Below, piece by piece: positions 31,666-42,458 of a stretch of 64,000 nucleotides of DNA. The DNA comes from Macrophomina tecta (Eukaryota > Ascomycota > Dothideomycetes > Botryosphaeriales > Botryosphaeriaceae). Each line of letters opens with the position of its first letter. Positions within the stretch are counted from its first letter, which is position 1. The stretch spans positions 1,307,501-1,371,500 of the forward strand of contig JAKSGN010000037.1 in NCBI GenBank assembly GCA_024180945.1. Direction: 5' to 3'. Under the pieces are notes generated by a model, which worked only from the letters and a program-made list of their open reading frames with translations, was not told where the DNA came from and searched no databases. The position numbers were made by a program, and so were the translations under genes.

Positions 31666-31880
31666 AAGGCAGCGAAAGAAACAAGAGAAAATCACCTATG
31701 ACGGACCAACGAAGGGGGTATCCCTGACAGCCTGCTAAGGTCGATAGCTGGCGAAAGATGCAACTAGAGAAACCCCTCTTAAGCATTTCATATTTTGAGC
31801 ATCCTTAAAACTTATAAAATTGTTGTAATGAGTCACACGGCAGCTGTATAGAGATAGTTCCTGTTGAGACGTTCGTTCCT
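31666..31880. other. 3' flank of the cyclase gene
   Basis: Probable 3' UTR and terminator region of the cyclase gene; no other feature seen. Confidence 0.35.
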
Positions 31881-32148
31881 ATGATAATGATGATGATTAA
31901 TACACCCCGTTGGCCTCCACGGACCATAGGGAAAAAGACGTTGGATGTACTCTACATACATTGAAATCCCGGTTCATCCAAAGCCCGCACGCTTGAGCGA
32001 ATGATAGTCAAATACCACCGCTTCGTAATAGAGAGTGATGGAGTGGGTGCGAAAGGATGTAGAATAAGTGTGGGCGGTGCCGGCGTATAAGTACGCAGTG
32101 GCAGCCTAAACTATCAAACTACGCTAGTCCTAATCCAGTAATCACTCT
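31881..32148 (-). mobile_element. LINE 3'-end fragment
   Basis: GATGATGATTAATACACCCC then GTTGGCCTCC and CCATAGGGA is the minus-strand 3' end and ATC tail of the Tad-type LINE family also ending at 152 and 46068. The piece carries only 3' noncoding sequence; its inner limit is uncertain. Confidence 0.65.
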
Positions 32149-32300
32149 GGTGTTTTGTTTATTTTAACGTCCTTGTAGAGTCGGTGACTATTAAAGACGG
32201 GCCGAAGGCCGATACCTGATGACGGTGTGTCCTGGTTGGGGGTTCTAGGTATGTACAAGGAATGGTTGGCTTAAAAGCCTAACAGAGGCAAGCTCCAAGG
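32149..32300 (-). repeat. TE 3' end with A-rich tail, copy 1
   Basis: TTATTTTAACGTCC, TAGAGTCGG, GACTATTAAAGACGGGCCG match 55392-55540. Read on minus the unit ends GGACGTTAAAATAAA, like a LINE end with an A-rich tail. The family is not identified. Confidence 0.5.
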
Positions 32301-33122
32301 AAATTCAAGTAGTAAGGGTAAATAAACGAATGGACGCCCTAACCAAGTAAAAATCCCTAAGGAAAAACCAAAGAAAGATGTAGGAAGAGGAAATCCTAAT
32401 TATTTATATACCCTAGTAAGGTATGGTCAAGGGGGTTTACTATATATTTATGCACCTTAGGTGTGGAGAATGCCGATATTTACACACAGCAGCGCTGTGT
32501 TCGCATGGCTAGTAGCAGTACTGTGTTCGGATGTTCTCCAAGGTGTATTGGTCGAAGGGAGGATTTCGGGTAAGGATTTAGTCATAGGACTAGAATCCTG
32601 AGTCGGGGAGGTGGTTTTCGGTTGATTTGGTGCACGGACGTGCTACCTTTTCGCCTACGGCGGGAAGAAAAGGAGAAGTGATGCCTTGAAGGATACTGAA
32701 GAATACTGGTGTAGCGGGTTAGTATACCACGCTGCAGATCTATCCAGGCCTGCGTATAGGTATCCTCTTGCTAATCCTAACGTTTGGTGAGGGTTCGGCA
32801 CGAATTCGTGGAGGTATTCTTATTCTGAGCGTCGGCGGGTGGATTTTCTACCGGTGCCATCTTCTTCCCCTTACTGCGCGCCAACGCAGGCCTCCCTAAA
32901 AGCCAGCTGTCGAGCTATAGGCTAAAGGGTTTAGCAGGAATCGAATGGCACCGGTCTTGAGGTGTATTTCGAAGTGGTGATCACTCTGGTGGTGAATGTA
33001 CGAGAAGCCTCATGGCCTTCCACGCTCATTAGAGAGTGATGTTTGGGGGCTACTAGCAAAGGAGCCGTAAAAGGGGATAAAAGGTTAAACAAGGTGAAGA
33101 AGGTGAGAGAGAAAAGAAAGTA
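32301..33122. other. unassigned, probably decayed TE
   Basis: No ORF with recognisable content and no clear repeat boundary; likely the body of the element whose tail is at 32149. Confidence 0.3.
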
Positions 33123-33220
33123 GTGGTTTCAGTCCGTCCTGCCTCCTTATTGTCCTGCCCCCGGTTTGCCATCAAGACCGTTTTCCTGAGCGTTGCCCGT
33201 CCCTGTATCGGCGGGCAGGA
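33123..33220 (-). mobile_element. LINE ORF1/ORF2 junction fragment
   Basis: The reverse complement (ACGGGCAACGCTCAGGAAA then CTTGATGG) matches the stretch after ORF1 in the plus-strand LINE near 49545-49590. It ends abruptly at the dispersed repeat starting at about 33222. Confidence 0.55.
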
Positions 33221-33221
33221 A

Positions 33222-33335
33222 ATCATTCAATTGTATCTATATACAGATTGCAGTAGGGGATCGACATGCCTATACATCTGGTATCCCAAATGTCTTATCC
33301 AGGCCCCTACCTCAGTTTCAGCCGACTTCACACGT
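33222..33335. repeat. dispersed repeat copy B (partner at 14370-14480)
   Basis: Starts AATCATTCAATTGTATCTAT and follows copy A through CAGTAGGG, CGACATGCC and TATCCAGGCCCCTACCTCAG. Confidence 0.55.
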
Positions 33336-33397
33336 AAGCACAGCAGCAAGCACACGCGTCCTTGCTTTAAATCCAGACTAGGGCCTTTGGCCCGTCA

Positions 33398-33441
33398 AGG
33401 CCGATGGAATGTATCAAGGCCGATGGAATGTATTATTCATA

Positions 33442-33477
<36 letters not shown>

Positions 33478-33506
33478 GTCGTCGTCGTCGTCATCATCAT
33501 CATCAT
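33398..33506 (+). repeat. LINE 3' end with long (ATC)n/(GTC)n tail
   Basis: CAAGGCCGATGGAATGTAT occurs twice in tandem and is followed by ATTCAT and a run of CAT/CGT triplets to 33506. It resembles a degenerate copy of the LINE family end (GGCCGACGGGGTGTATGAAT plus triplets). Translated runs of His or Asp from this stretch are not proteins. Confidence 0.6.
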
Positions 33507-34737
33507 GACAAGGGACATGGCTAGCAACCTTCCTAAGCGCGCCAGTGGGAACGGCTTTAATCTGCCGCGGAGGACGGCAATGGCTACCCCGGAGCCAGCG
33601 GGCAGCGAGAGCGCACGACTTATCAACCCCGCGTACAGCACATGACGCACAGGAGCGAATAGAAGTTAGATGCAGCTCTGCCATCGACGTGGATCACGGC
33701 AGGATCGTTCACGCATGTCATTAACCGCTTGAGGTGGAACGGCTGTGTCAAGACGTGGTGCGGAGATCGGCGCTCAGCGATTGGATGACGCACCCCTTTG
33801 CGCAGAACAGAATCCGAGGCTGCACAGTGCGTGCGCATGCTGCTATAAATGAACAATGAGCGGGATACAAAAATTTGCTTATTCTTTCTGGCGTGCTCGG
33901 AAGGACGGGCGTTGGTCTTGACAGCTGTGACCTTGGGTTTTGGTGAAAGCATCTGGAGCAGTCTAATGGAACTGAACCCCACATATGCATATAGAAGCAG
34001 CGAGTCCCCAAACCGGACTCGCCTACTTAGGGCTCTGCATTCGCAGCTTTTATGGGCCTGTGTGGTTTCAAACGGTTCCAAATGTTTGGGACTGTCGTTT
34101 AGAAATTTAGTTTGATTTCTGCGCTTAAGGCCTTACGAGCATATGGTCCAATCACCTCCATAGACTATCGCTGGCCATTCCCAGGTGCGGAGCTCGCCGA
34201 TCCGCTCGCATCCGCTACCTGTCCCGATATAGGTGCTTATGGAGGTAGCGTCTGGTTTCCAAACCGAGACGCTGCCATGCGAGACGAGGGAACAGCTTCT
34301 AGATATTAACACCGCTGCCGGGAAGAGGGAGATCAGGTATGTCCAAGACAGTTAATCATGTTTGGATGCAATCCATGCGCGGAGTACAGGGCTACAATAA
34401 TCTTGTGGCTCCCTTCATCACTCGCGCCATCGGATTAAAGCTGCTAATAATTGTTCAAAGCTCTTGGCCTCGTGCCCAGATGCGAAGGAATTTAACCAAT
34501 GCTGGAGAGTCAATCGTGTCATGATCAATGCACACGTGTGCAGGGCACAGCCAGAGGCGGTCGATGCAGATACTCAATTGACGAAGAACAACAAGCGTAA
34601 GGAAGGAAGGAAAGAGAAGGGACAAGAGAAAGCCAAAGATATATCCGTGTGGTCCGCTCGTCAACCCCTATTCTTGTTACTTTTTCCTGCCTAGGGCGTT
34701 CTTATCGTCACGTAGTGGATTATCTGTTCTGTGCATA
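33507..34737. other. no gene recognised
   Basis: Several short open frames on both strands, none with a domain, splice pattern or shared repeat that I could support. Confidence 0.35.
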
Positions 34738-37700
34738 TTATTATTATTATTATTATTATTATAACTCCATTTTCGTCCTATATAAGTCTAAGACTACCGT
34801 AGGACGGGAGAGGGAGTACACTCTCCAATCACTTCTTTCTGTAACTTTTAGTATCAGCCAAATACGCCAACCAATTCATCTTTGGGAGCAATTCCGACTA
34901 AGAGAGAGTAGAAGAAAAGAAATACGAAGGGAAATTGAGAGGGAAACTGAAGAGGGTTAGCGGGAGGAAGGCTTAAGTCCTAATTGCTATACTCTTATAG
35001 CAATACCAGTTTGCGTGAGAAAGTCCAGCGTGGGCTGAAAGCCGATCCTAGAGTTAAGGAGGAGAGGTAGAGACAGCATAGCCCCGTTCAGTTTATCTTT
35101 AAGGGCAGCCCTCGCGTCTCTGTACTCCTTACATTCAAGAAGGAGGTGTCCGGGAGTTTGGTGAAGTCCGCACGAGCAGAGGCTGTCTGGGGAATGGCCG
35201 AGGGGCGCCAGGTAGGACTTAAAGTATCCGTGTCCTACTTTCAGTTGGAAGAAAGCGCTTATAGTTTTCCGGGCAGCCCTGCCATGGAGGGGGGACTGCC
35301 GGACCTTCGGGTTTCCAGCCGTAATGTTTCGATAATGGCGTGAAATTATTCTTGTCTTTAGGTGGTCTTCCCATTCGGACTTTGCCTTCTCTTTGGCCAC
35401 TCGTTGTAGGTAGGCTAGCGATGTATAGGGTTTGGTTTTGGGGAGGGTTGTGCCCTTCTTTGCTGCCTGGTCTGCGAGTTTTGTTGCCTAGTACGTCTGT
35501 GTGGCCTGGAACCCATCGTATTGTGACGGGACTGTTAGACTTGCGACGGATGTTCTGGGACAGTCGGATGATCTCTGCTTGGGTAGACTGGCCGGCTTGT
35601 AGTTTGAAGGTTTGCAATCGTTTCAGCGCTGCTTGGCTATCCGAGTGGACGTAGATAGGATCGCGGAGTCGTTGTTTGTTCGCGTGCTCTAAGGCGAGCT
35701 GTATCCCCTTTAGCTGCCCGTCGAAAACTTCCAGTTGGGGCCCCAGGTTCCATGAGTATTGACGAGACTGGTGGGGGCTTAGAGGATTGTAGACTGTTAG
35801 CCCGACCCCTATGTTCCCATTTTCTCCTTTGGAGCTGTCGGAGTAGAGGTGAATGCCCCTGTTAGCTTGGATGAAGGCGTTGTGTTCCATTGCCGCGTTT
35901 TGTTTTGATCCAGAGCAGATAATAACCTTGTACGGTAGTTTTGCATCCCATGGCTTGTTTAGACTGGGGGTGACGCTCTCTGTCTCCCTGCCAACAATCA
36001 GGCCGCGAATAGAGGCCCTGATCCTCTCTATCTGTGTGGAGAGAGATTTTCCTTTTAGGAGACGGGTTATCTCCTATCAGAGCCTCTAGGTCCTCGGAAT
36101 TGGCTTTCGTGATGGCCGCCTTGATTGGATGGCTGCTGTGAAGTCGTTGGATTCGTACGGCGTATGAGTACAGTAGGCGGTTCAGCCGTATTTCTGGCGG
36201 GGGCAGATTGGCTTCAAGCTCCAGCACTGTGATGGGTGCGATTCTAAACACCCCAAGGATCCTGCGGAGTGCTTGGTTATGCAGATGTCGTAGAGGCTTT
36301 AGTAAGGACGACTGTCCTTTCTACCATATTTGTGCAGCGAAGTCTGAGATCGAGGTTACGCAAGTGATGTAGAGCTGCCTGATTGCCTTAGGTGAGAGGC
36401 CTCGTTCGGTGTTTGGTAGTCTGAGTATCCTGTTAAAGGCGAACTTGGCCTGGGTGGCTCTCGTATTAACGTGGAATTTGAAGTCTAATTTGCGGTCAAA
36501 GTAGACTCCGAGCCATCTCACCACTTCCAGTGGCTTCTTAACCGCCCCGTTGGGCAGCCGGATGATTTTAGCAACCTTGTTCTGTCTTGATCTGTGGAAG
36601 TGTATCAAATCCGTTTTCTCGAGGTCAAACTCGACTGTGCTGTCAGCTGCTAGGCTGTAGAGCTTTCCCGCCTCCCGCTCCAGTATAGATATGTTCTTGT
36701 CTATGCTGGCAGATTGGACGGAGAGGGATAAGTCGTCCATGTAGCTTAGGAGATGGACCGAGCTAGCAATTGTGGGAAACAGGTCTCTAATATAGATTAG
36801 AAAGAGGATGGGCGAGACTGGCGAGCCCTGTGGAATCCCTGTTTCTACTTCTGCAAAGTCCTGGATTTGGCCGTCGAAAGCGAGTCGTAGTTGCCTCCCA
36901 TTTAGGAATGACCATACCCACGACAGCAACGCGAATGGAAGCCCTAGCCGCTGCAAGACGGCTAGCAGCTGATTCTTGGCGACATGGTCGAATGCCCCCT
37001 TAATGTCCAGGAAGAGGGTGGACGTGACGAGGTGTTTACTGCGTCCTTCTTCAACCAGGGTGGTGAGGGCAAGGGCTGCGTCTACGGCTGATTTCTGAAG
37101 CCTTCCCCCTATCTGGCTGGGGTGCAGAAGGTTGGTTGTCTCAGCCAAAATTGCAAGCCTCTTGGCGACATTTCGCTCGTTGATTTTGCCTAGGCAGTTG
37201 AGCAGTGAGATGACCCTATATGCTTCCGGGTTTGACTTATCTGGCTTTTAGGCTTTTTCAGAATGGCGCCTGTCGCCTGTCTCCAGCGAGTTGGGTGGTA
37301 GCCTATATTGAACAGGGAGGAGTATATCTTGTAGAAAGTTTCCGGGATGGCGATAAAGGCTCGGATGATTATATCCTGGCTGACGGTATCTGGCCCCGGG
37401 GTCTTTCCTTTTATGTGCGCGGAGCAAGCTTGCGATAATTCCTCCCCGGACAGCATAGGCCATTCTCACGAGTTGGACGGGGTGTGACTTCCCAGACGGG
37501 TGGCGGGGCTGAAGGCGGAGCCGGGAACAGCACTTCCTTAAAGGCGGAGCATTTTCCACTGAACGTAGAGTTTGACCTCCTGTCTAGGCCTTTAATCTGC
37601 GGGATCCGTTCAACCTTTTGAATCCTTTGTGTATGCCATTGCCTTGTAGATAGTGGATGGGGTTTCATTTTCCAATAAGGCGTTCCAGTGGGAAGATTTC

Positions 37701-38519
37701 GCGTCTTTAACTCTGGCAAAGTAGCTATTCTTGACAGACCGATAGCTGTTAGTGTCCTTTTGGCTCGGGTTCTGTACTGCCAGTCTTTGCGCACGTAGCA
37801 TAGCTTTTCGGACTTCCCTAAGGTCGTCCGTCCACCATGGCTTAGCTTTTGCACCAGCCACAAGCTTTGGGATAGCCGTATCGGCTGCCTCTAAGATAAC
37901 GTCCGTTAGAGAGGCAGCCATATTATCTAGAAGTGTGCATGCCGGATCCTGTAGGCTGAGGATATTGTTGGCTGTTCTAGCAGGGTCCCAATTCTTGTGC
38001 TCGGGTGTTGAGAAATGGGTTCCGGCTAGTTATTTCCCTAAGCTTTTCCGTAAATAGTGACCAGTTGGCCTTCTTTACGTTAAACCGTTGCTGTAGCAGT
38101 GGGTTGTCTACCAGTTTCCGGTTGGTGGAATCGACTTGAAAGCATATCGTTTTGTGGTCGGAGCCCGTTGACTGGTCCAGGAGCTGCCAACTGTGTACCC
38201 TCTTCTCCAGGCCTTGGGTGTAGAAAGCGAGGTCCAGAACCGACTCCCTGGGCATGCCTTTGCGCCAGAAAGTACCTATCCGGGGCCATTCAGCAGGTTT
38301 GGGCTTTGGGCGTCTGCCCATTCTACTAAGTCTTCTGCCCGTTGACTGTTGGTTAGGGGAGGGTCCCACCATGGGTGGTGGGAATTGAAATCCCCGCAGA
38401 CGATTGAGTTGCCTTGGAGTGAGAGGCTTGTGAGGAGCTGCTCAACTGTATATTTCCGCTTGTTAGTCTCGCTCTGGCCTTGCTCGTTATAAACATTTAG
38501 GAGGAGGAATGAGAATCTG

Positions 38520-38735
38520 TTGGATTTGGGTGAGTGAAGAGTAGTGAGGTCAGAAAGAGCAGATTCTGCCTGTCCCCTGAGAGGCAAGTAGGCTTGTTTA
38601 TATACATAAATGAGTGCTTGAATAACCGAGGAGAATAGAAGCCGATATTGCTATCCGAAGTTTGTGAAGATGAGGAGTAGTGAGGTGGCAAAGAGTAGAT
38701 GCTGGTCTGAGGCAGTAAGGCAAAATAGTCTGACA
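38520..38735. repeat. LTR-like sequence with duplicated GAGTAGTGAGGT motif
   Basis: AGAGTAGTGAGGTCAGAAAGAG (about 38527) and a diverged copy about 142 bp on (38674) frame a block holding TTTATATACATAAATGAGTG and ATAACCGAGG. These motifs are shared with the LTR-like repeats at 26090 and 59440. It interrupts the LINE-B endonuclease. Confidence 0.4.
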
Positions 38736-38740
38736 GAATC

Positions 38741-38959
38741 TGTCAACCATCGTCACCATTTGCCGTCGTTATCTGCCGTGATTATTTGCTATCTCACTAC
38801 ACGTATCAGTATTTGCTTTCCTATTACGCTTCTCATGCCTTTAAGCGTAGCACCACTGTTAAGAGACGTCACAGGGTCCTTCACCAACGTGTATATAATG
38901 AGTAGCTTTAGCATCATTCAATAAGGCAGCAGTGAACCTCAATTCCTCACTGTTCAACA
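38741..38959 (+). mobile_element. solo LTR, 219 bp, inside LINE-B
   Basis: Starts TGTCAACCATCG, ends CACTGTTCAACA, and is flanked by a perfect 5-bp duplication GAATC (38736-38740 and 38960-38964). It contains TATATAATGAG and CAATAAGGC, plausible TATA and polyadenylation elements. It differs in sequence from the two 147-bp solo LTRs. Confidence 0.85.
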
Positions 38960-39299
38960 GAATCCTCAGCCTTGAATGCCTATAGCTATAAGGTCTGGGT
39001 CCTTGGAAAGGTCTTCTCGGAGGCTTGTTTGTGCTTGGAAGGAACGAGATACGTAAATGAGTGTTCGGGGTCAGACATTCGGTGGACTAGAAGGAAATAT
39101 CGGAACGAATGCTGGGTGGTTGATTGTTCGTGGGTTTGAGAAGCTCTTATCTCCTCCAACGTGAGCGTCAAGGATCCATGGTTCTTGGATGCATATGATA
39201 GTTGCGTTCTTGGATACTGCGATGTCTAGGAGGCTTTCGGTAACCGGAGCCTTCCTATTGACGTTGTGTTGGAGCATAAGATTGGATTTTGTCGAACTT

Positions 39300-39540
39300 G
39301 AGATGAGGCCCCTTGGCCTCGGACTAATTGAGGTCAGAAGTCTGAATTTCTGCCTGCACTCTAAAGAGAGCTATCTACTGCTTGCTTAAATACATGAGGT
39401 TGTGAATACCGATCCTTAGTACCGAAAGAATGTTCGCGCAATTGCTTGCGTAATATCTGGTGGCTGTGTCTGAGGTTATTGAGGAGGTGGCAAATCTCAT
39501 GATCTGTGCCTTGATTCCTGACAGATTTTTTTTTTTTTTC
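39300..39540. repeat. LTR-like dispersed repeat, copy 3
   Basis: Shares 39366-39514 with 29393-29560 and the upstream GAGGTCAGAAG..TTTCTGCCTG block with 59390. It ends in a T-run at 39527-39540. It sits between the endonuclease and ORF1 parts of LINE-B. Confidence 0.6.
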
Positions 39541-39543
39541 CCA

Positions 39544-40170
39544 TTAGAATCGGATGTGTTTGCTTCGTGGTGACGCCTGGACCCGTGCATCAAGGAGAAC
39601 CTCGCAGTCCTGGTCGTTCGCTGCGTGAGCATTTCCACAGTTGGCACATTTGTACGGCGTATGCTGGCATGGAGCTCCCTTGGCGCTGCAGAATTGACAC
39701 CCGTGCGTTTCTGTTAGATAGTCGAGCGCGCAGAGTCGGCATCGGACCGGGTATCTGCATCTGGAGGCGGCGTGGCCGAATTTCTGGCATCGTGGGCATT
39801 GGGTGTCGGGACTGGTTAAGAAGAGTTTCATCCATTCTAGCAGAAATGTCTGCAACATAGAGCCTGTAGCGCAAGGATCTCTTTGCGTCTTCTTCTCTGC
39901 AGAATGCAATGACCGCTGAGCTGTAGCGTTTTTCCTTTCTCGCAGCCGGGGGAGTAAGCCACCTAGGCGTGCCGGCGACTTCGAAGCCCTTGTTAAATGT
40001 CTGGATTTCCTCTTTGAGTAAGTTCATACCACCTCCCGCGTCAAAAGTCCCTGATTGGGGTGTTGTGGATTACTACTTTATGCCACGTTGTGTCTTGGAA
40101 GGAGTCTTGGTGTGGGGTGATTCCTTGCCAGATCTCCTTGTTGCTAAGGAGGAAGCAGCGGAGAACTTGT
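39544..40170 (-). pseudogene. LINE-B ORF1 with zinc knuckles
   Basis: Two overlapping frames. The upstream one (from about 40027) reads FNKGFEVAGTPRWLTPP and SSAVIAFCREEDAKRSLRYR, typical of an ORF1 RRM-like region. The downstream one holds three cysteine knuckles: CPRCQKFGHAASRC, CRLCALDYLTETHGCQFC and CANCGNAHAANDQDC. One frameshift near 39850 separates them. The RNA-binding ORF1 product is not made intact. Confidence 0.7.
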
Positions 40171-40246
40171 TGTAGTGATTACTATATTTCTTCCGATGCG
40201 GGCCTGGACTACTGTTGCGGCCACGGGCTCCTTGAAACAGTCCCAT

Positions 40247-41135
40247 ATAGCCAAGCAGCGCTGAAACGATTGCAAACCTTCAAACTACAAGCCGGCCAGT
40301 CTACCCAAGCAGAGATCATCCGACTGTCCCAGAACATCCGTCGCAAGTCTAACAGTCCCGTCACAATACGATGGGTTCCAGGCCACACAGACGTACTAGG
40401 CAACAAAACTCGCAGACCAGGCAGCAAAGAAGGGCACAACCCTCCCCAAAACCAAACCCTATACATCGCTAGCCTACCTACAACGAGTGGCCAAAGAGAA
40501 GGCAAAGTCCGAATGGGAAGACCACCTAAAGACAAGAATAATTTCACGCCATTATCGAAACATTACGGCTGGAAACCCGAAGGTCCGGCAGTCCCCCCTC
40601 CATGGCAGGGCTGCCCGGAAAACTATAAGCGCTTTCTTCCAACTGAAAGTAGGACACGGATACTTTAAGTCCTACCTGGCGCCCCTCGGCCATTCCCCAG
40701 ACAGCCTCTGCTCGTGCGGACTTCACCAAACTCCCGGACACCTCCTTCTTGAATGTAAGGAGTACAGAGACGCGAGGGCTGCCCTTAAAGATAAACTGAA
40801 CGGGGCTATGCTGTCTCTACCTCTCCTCCTTAACTCTAGGATCGGCTTTCAGCCCACGCTGGACTTTCTCACGCAAACTGGTATTGCTATAAGAGTATAG
40901 CAATTAGGACTTAAGCCTTCCTCCCGCTAACCCTCTTCAGTTTCCCTCTCAATTTCCCTTCGTATTTCTTTTCTTCTACTCTCTCTTAGTCGGAATTGCT
41001 CCCAAAGATGAATTGGTTGGCGTATTTGGCTGATACTAAAAGTTACAGAAAGAAGTGATTGGAGAGTGTACTCCCTCTCCCGTCCTACGGTAGTCTTAGA
41101 CTTATATAGGACGAAAATGGAGTTATAATAATAAT
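40247..41135 (+). mobile_element. LINE-B': truncated copy facing LINE-B
   Basis: A 5'-truncated LINE with the same RNase H reading frames as LINE-B, then 3' noncoding sequence and an (ATA)n tail at about 41124-41138. The encoded 137-residue tail frame (40487-40900) is residue-for-residue the same as the one at 34987-35400 on minus. Homology starts at 40247 (matching 35640). The pair forms an inverted repeat of about 0.9 kb with a 4.6-kb spacer. Confidence 0.85.
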
Positions 41136-42458
41136 AATATCCGGGGCTGTCCGTATCCTCGGTGGTCTATAGAGCACTTGAATATACACCTCTTTGACAA
41201 ACACCCAGTGCAATAATGGAGTTGCTTATATTGGGTGGCTGCGCTAAATCGTGTTGTTCGAGCACACTAACACTACTGGTGAACGGTCTGCGCCCCCGCC
41301 TCTGACGATCATATGCTTGCCCGCGACTTTTCCAATCAAGAAAATGCCTCGTCGCTGCAGCGTACGCGTCCGATTGACTCAAGCATGACGTTAGCGGCGA
41401 GCCAGAGAGGTGGCATACGACAGTCCCGTTCCGAGGATTTGGTCGGAACCAATAGTTGGGAAGGCACGCATCTTCAGCCATGCGGCACGGAGAGACGCAT
41501 GAAGCAGGAAATGGTAGAGAAGCGCAGATTGCACGAGCCTTCCGGTTGCTTTCCCCGTTCAAAGGAAACACCCGCGGCGATCTGCGACCCAATTGCGTGC
41601 GGCGGCGTTGAGCCGTTCTCCTCGCCGAGCTTGTTGGTAGCGAGACGTGGTGGGGGTTGGTTAGGGTGATAGAACTCGCCCGCCGCGGTCCACAACACGG
41701 TGGCCGATTCGGCAACGGCTATCCCGTCCTAATGAGCTGGACGCTAATAATGAAGCAGCAAAGTCGAGTCGAGGAACGCCATACCAGCAGTCGACCTACC
41801 GCCGCTCCCCAACCCGCCATGCTGCCGTCGATCTCTACACCCCACAGAGTCCCAGAGCTCTCCGCCTCGTCTTTTTGCGGCCAGGCCGTGGGTTGTGTGG
41901 GTGTCGCCGCGCCTCCGCACAATCGCCCGCGACGGACGCCGTGAGCGCGGTGCGGCAACGAAGCCAGGGACCCGGGATGACTGCTCGCTGGCGGCCGTCA
42001 TCAGTGGCGCGGCGGTAGGAGCAAAAGACCGCAGGACCCAGCGACCCAATACACAGACAACGATCCAGCCGCTGCATGCGGCCGCGTCTCGACAATTGTC
42101 CGCAACACCCCTCCCCTTGCCCACGCAACAGCAATCGAAGATGCAGGTGCGTCGCCGCTAGTCTATTTGCGGCAGTGGGCCACGGGTGTGCTGCGCTGCA
42201 AGAATAACACCCCAGCTCTAAACCGGACTACACTAATGCGCCTTCCAGATCACCCTTGGGCGAGGTGATAAATCGACGAGTGGGGTAACAGAGGTCAAAA
42301 TTATCCGAAACGCCAAAGCTTATTCGATCCAATACTTCTGTTATTTCGTCGCGCTCCCCTTTCTTCTACTTCTCTACTCTTTACTTGCCCGCCCGTCCTT
42401 TTCTCTGCCTTGCTGTCCGAGAATTTCCTTTTTTTTTTTTTTTTGCCTTGATGCAGGC
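41136..42458. other. upstream region of P450-1, no gene supported
   Basis: Several overlapping open frames in GC-rich sequence, none with a domain. The part before 42459 should hold the P450-1 promoter; pyrimidine-rich runs lie at 42355-42445. Confidence 0.4.

Larger units (their letters stand above)
34987..39277 (-). pseudogene. LINE-B ORF2 fragments: endonuclease, RT, RNase H
   Basis: Endonuclease start at 39277 (MLQHNVNRKAPVTESLLDIA, IICIQEPW), with TGA in place of a likely Arg codon near 39080. It continues after the insertions with FLLLNVYNEQGQ and SIVCGDFNSHHPWWD. RT pieces: TPGPDTVSQDII (37190-37456) and a frame at 36321-37148 with LFLDIKGAFDHV, GIPQGSPVSPILF and the catalytic YMDDLSLS. 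RNase H at 35890 onward: LYSDSSKGENGN, HSDSQAALKRL and TIRWVPGHTDVLGNK, then CSCGLHQTPGHLLLEC. Several frameshifts and stops divide the ORF. Confidence 0.8.
34738..40246 (-). mobile_element. LINE-B: non-LTR retrotransposon, long but decayed
   Basis: Minus-strand element with an (ATT)n tail at 34738-34763, 3' noncoding part, ORF2 pieces from 34987 to 39277 and ORF1 pieces from 39544 to about 40170. Its 3' noncoding region and RNase H part (34738-35640) recur as a nearly identical plus-strand copy at 40247-41135. The element is interrupted by a solo LTR (38741-38959), by LTR-like sequence around 38520-38735, and by another LTR-like repeat between ORF2 and ORF1. Confidence 0.8.

Noticed and set aside
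33123..33684. Poly-His, poly-Ile and poly-Asp frames on both strands
   Set aside because: All come from the CAT/CGT triplet run at 33430-33506.
34112..34309. Small frame near a CACCTCCATA/TATGGAGGT inverted pair
   Set aside because: The pair is short and the frame has no domain.
41167..42161. Several frames upstream of P450-1
   Set aside because: Overlapping frames on both strands with low-complexity composition; none convincing.
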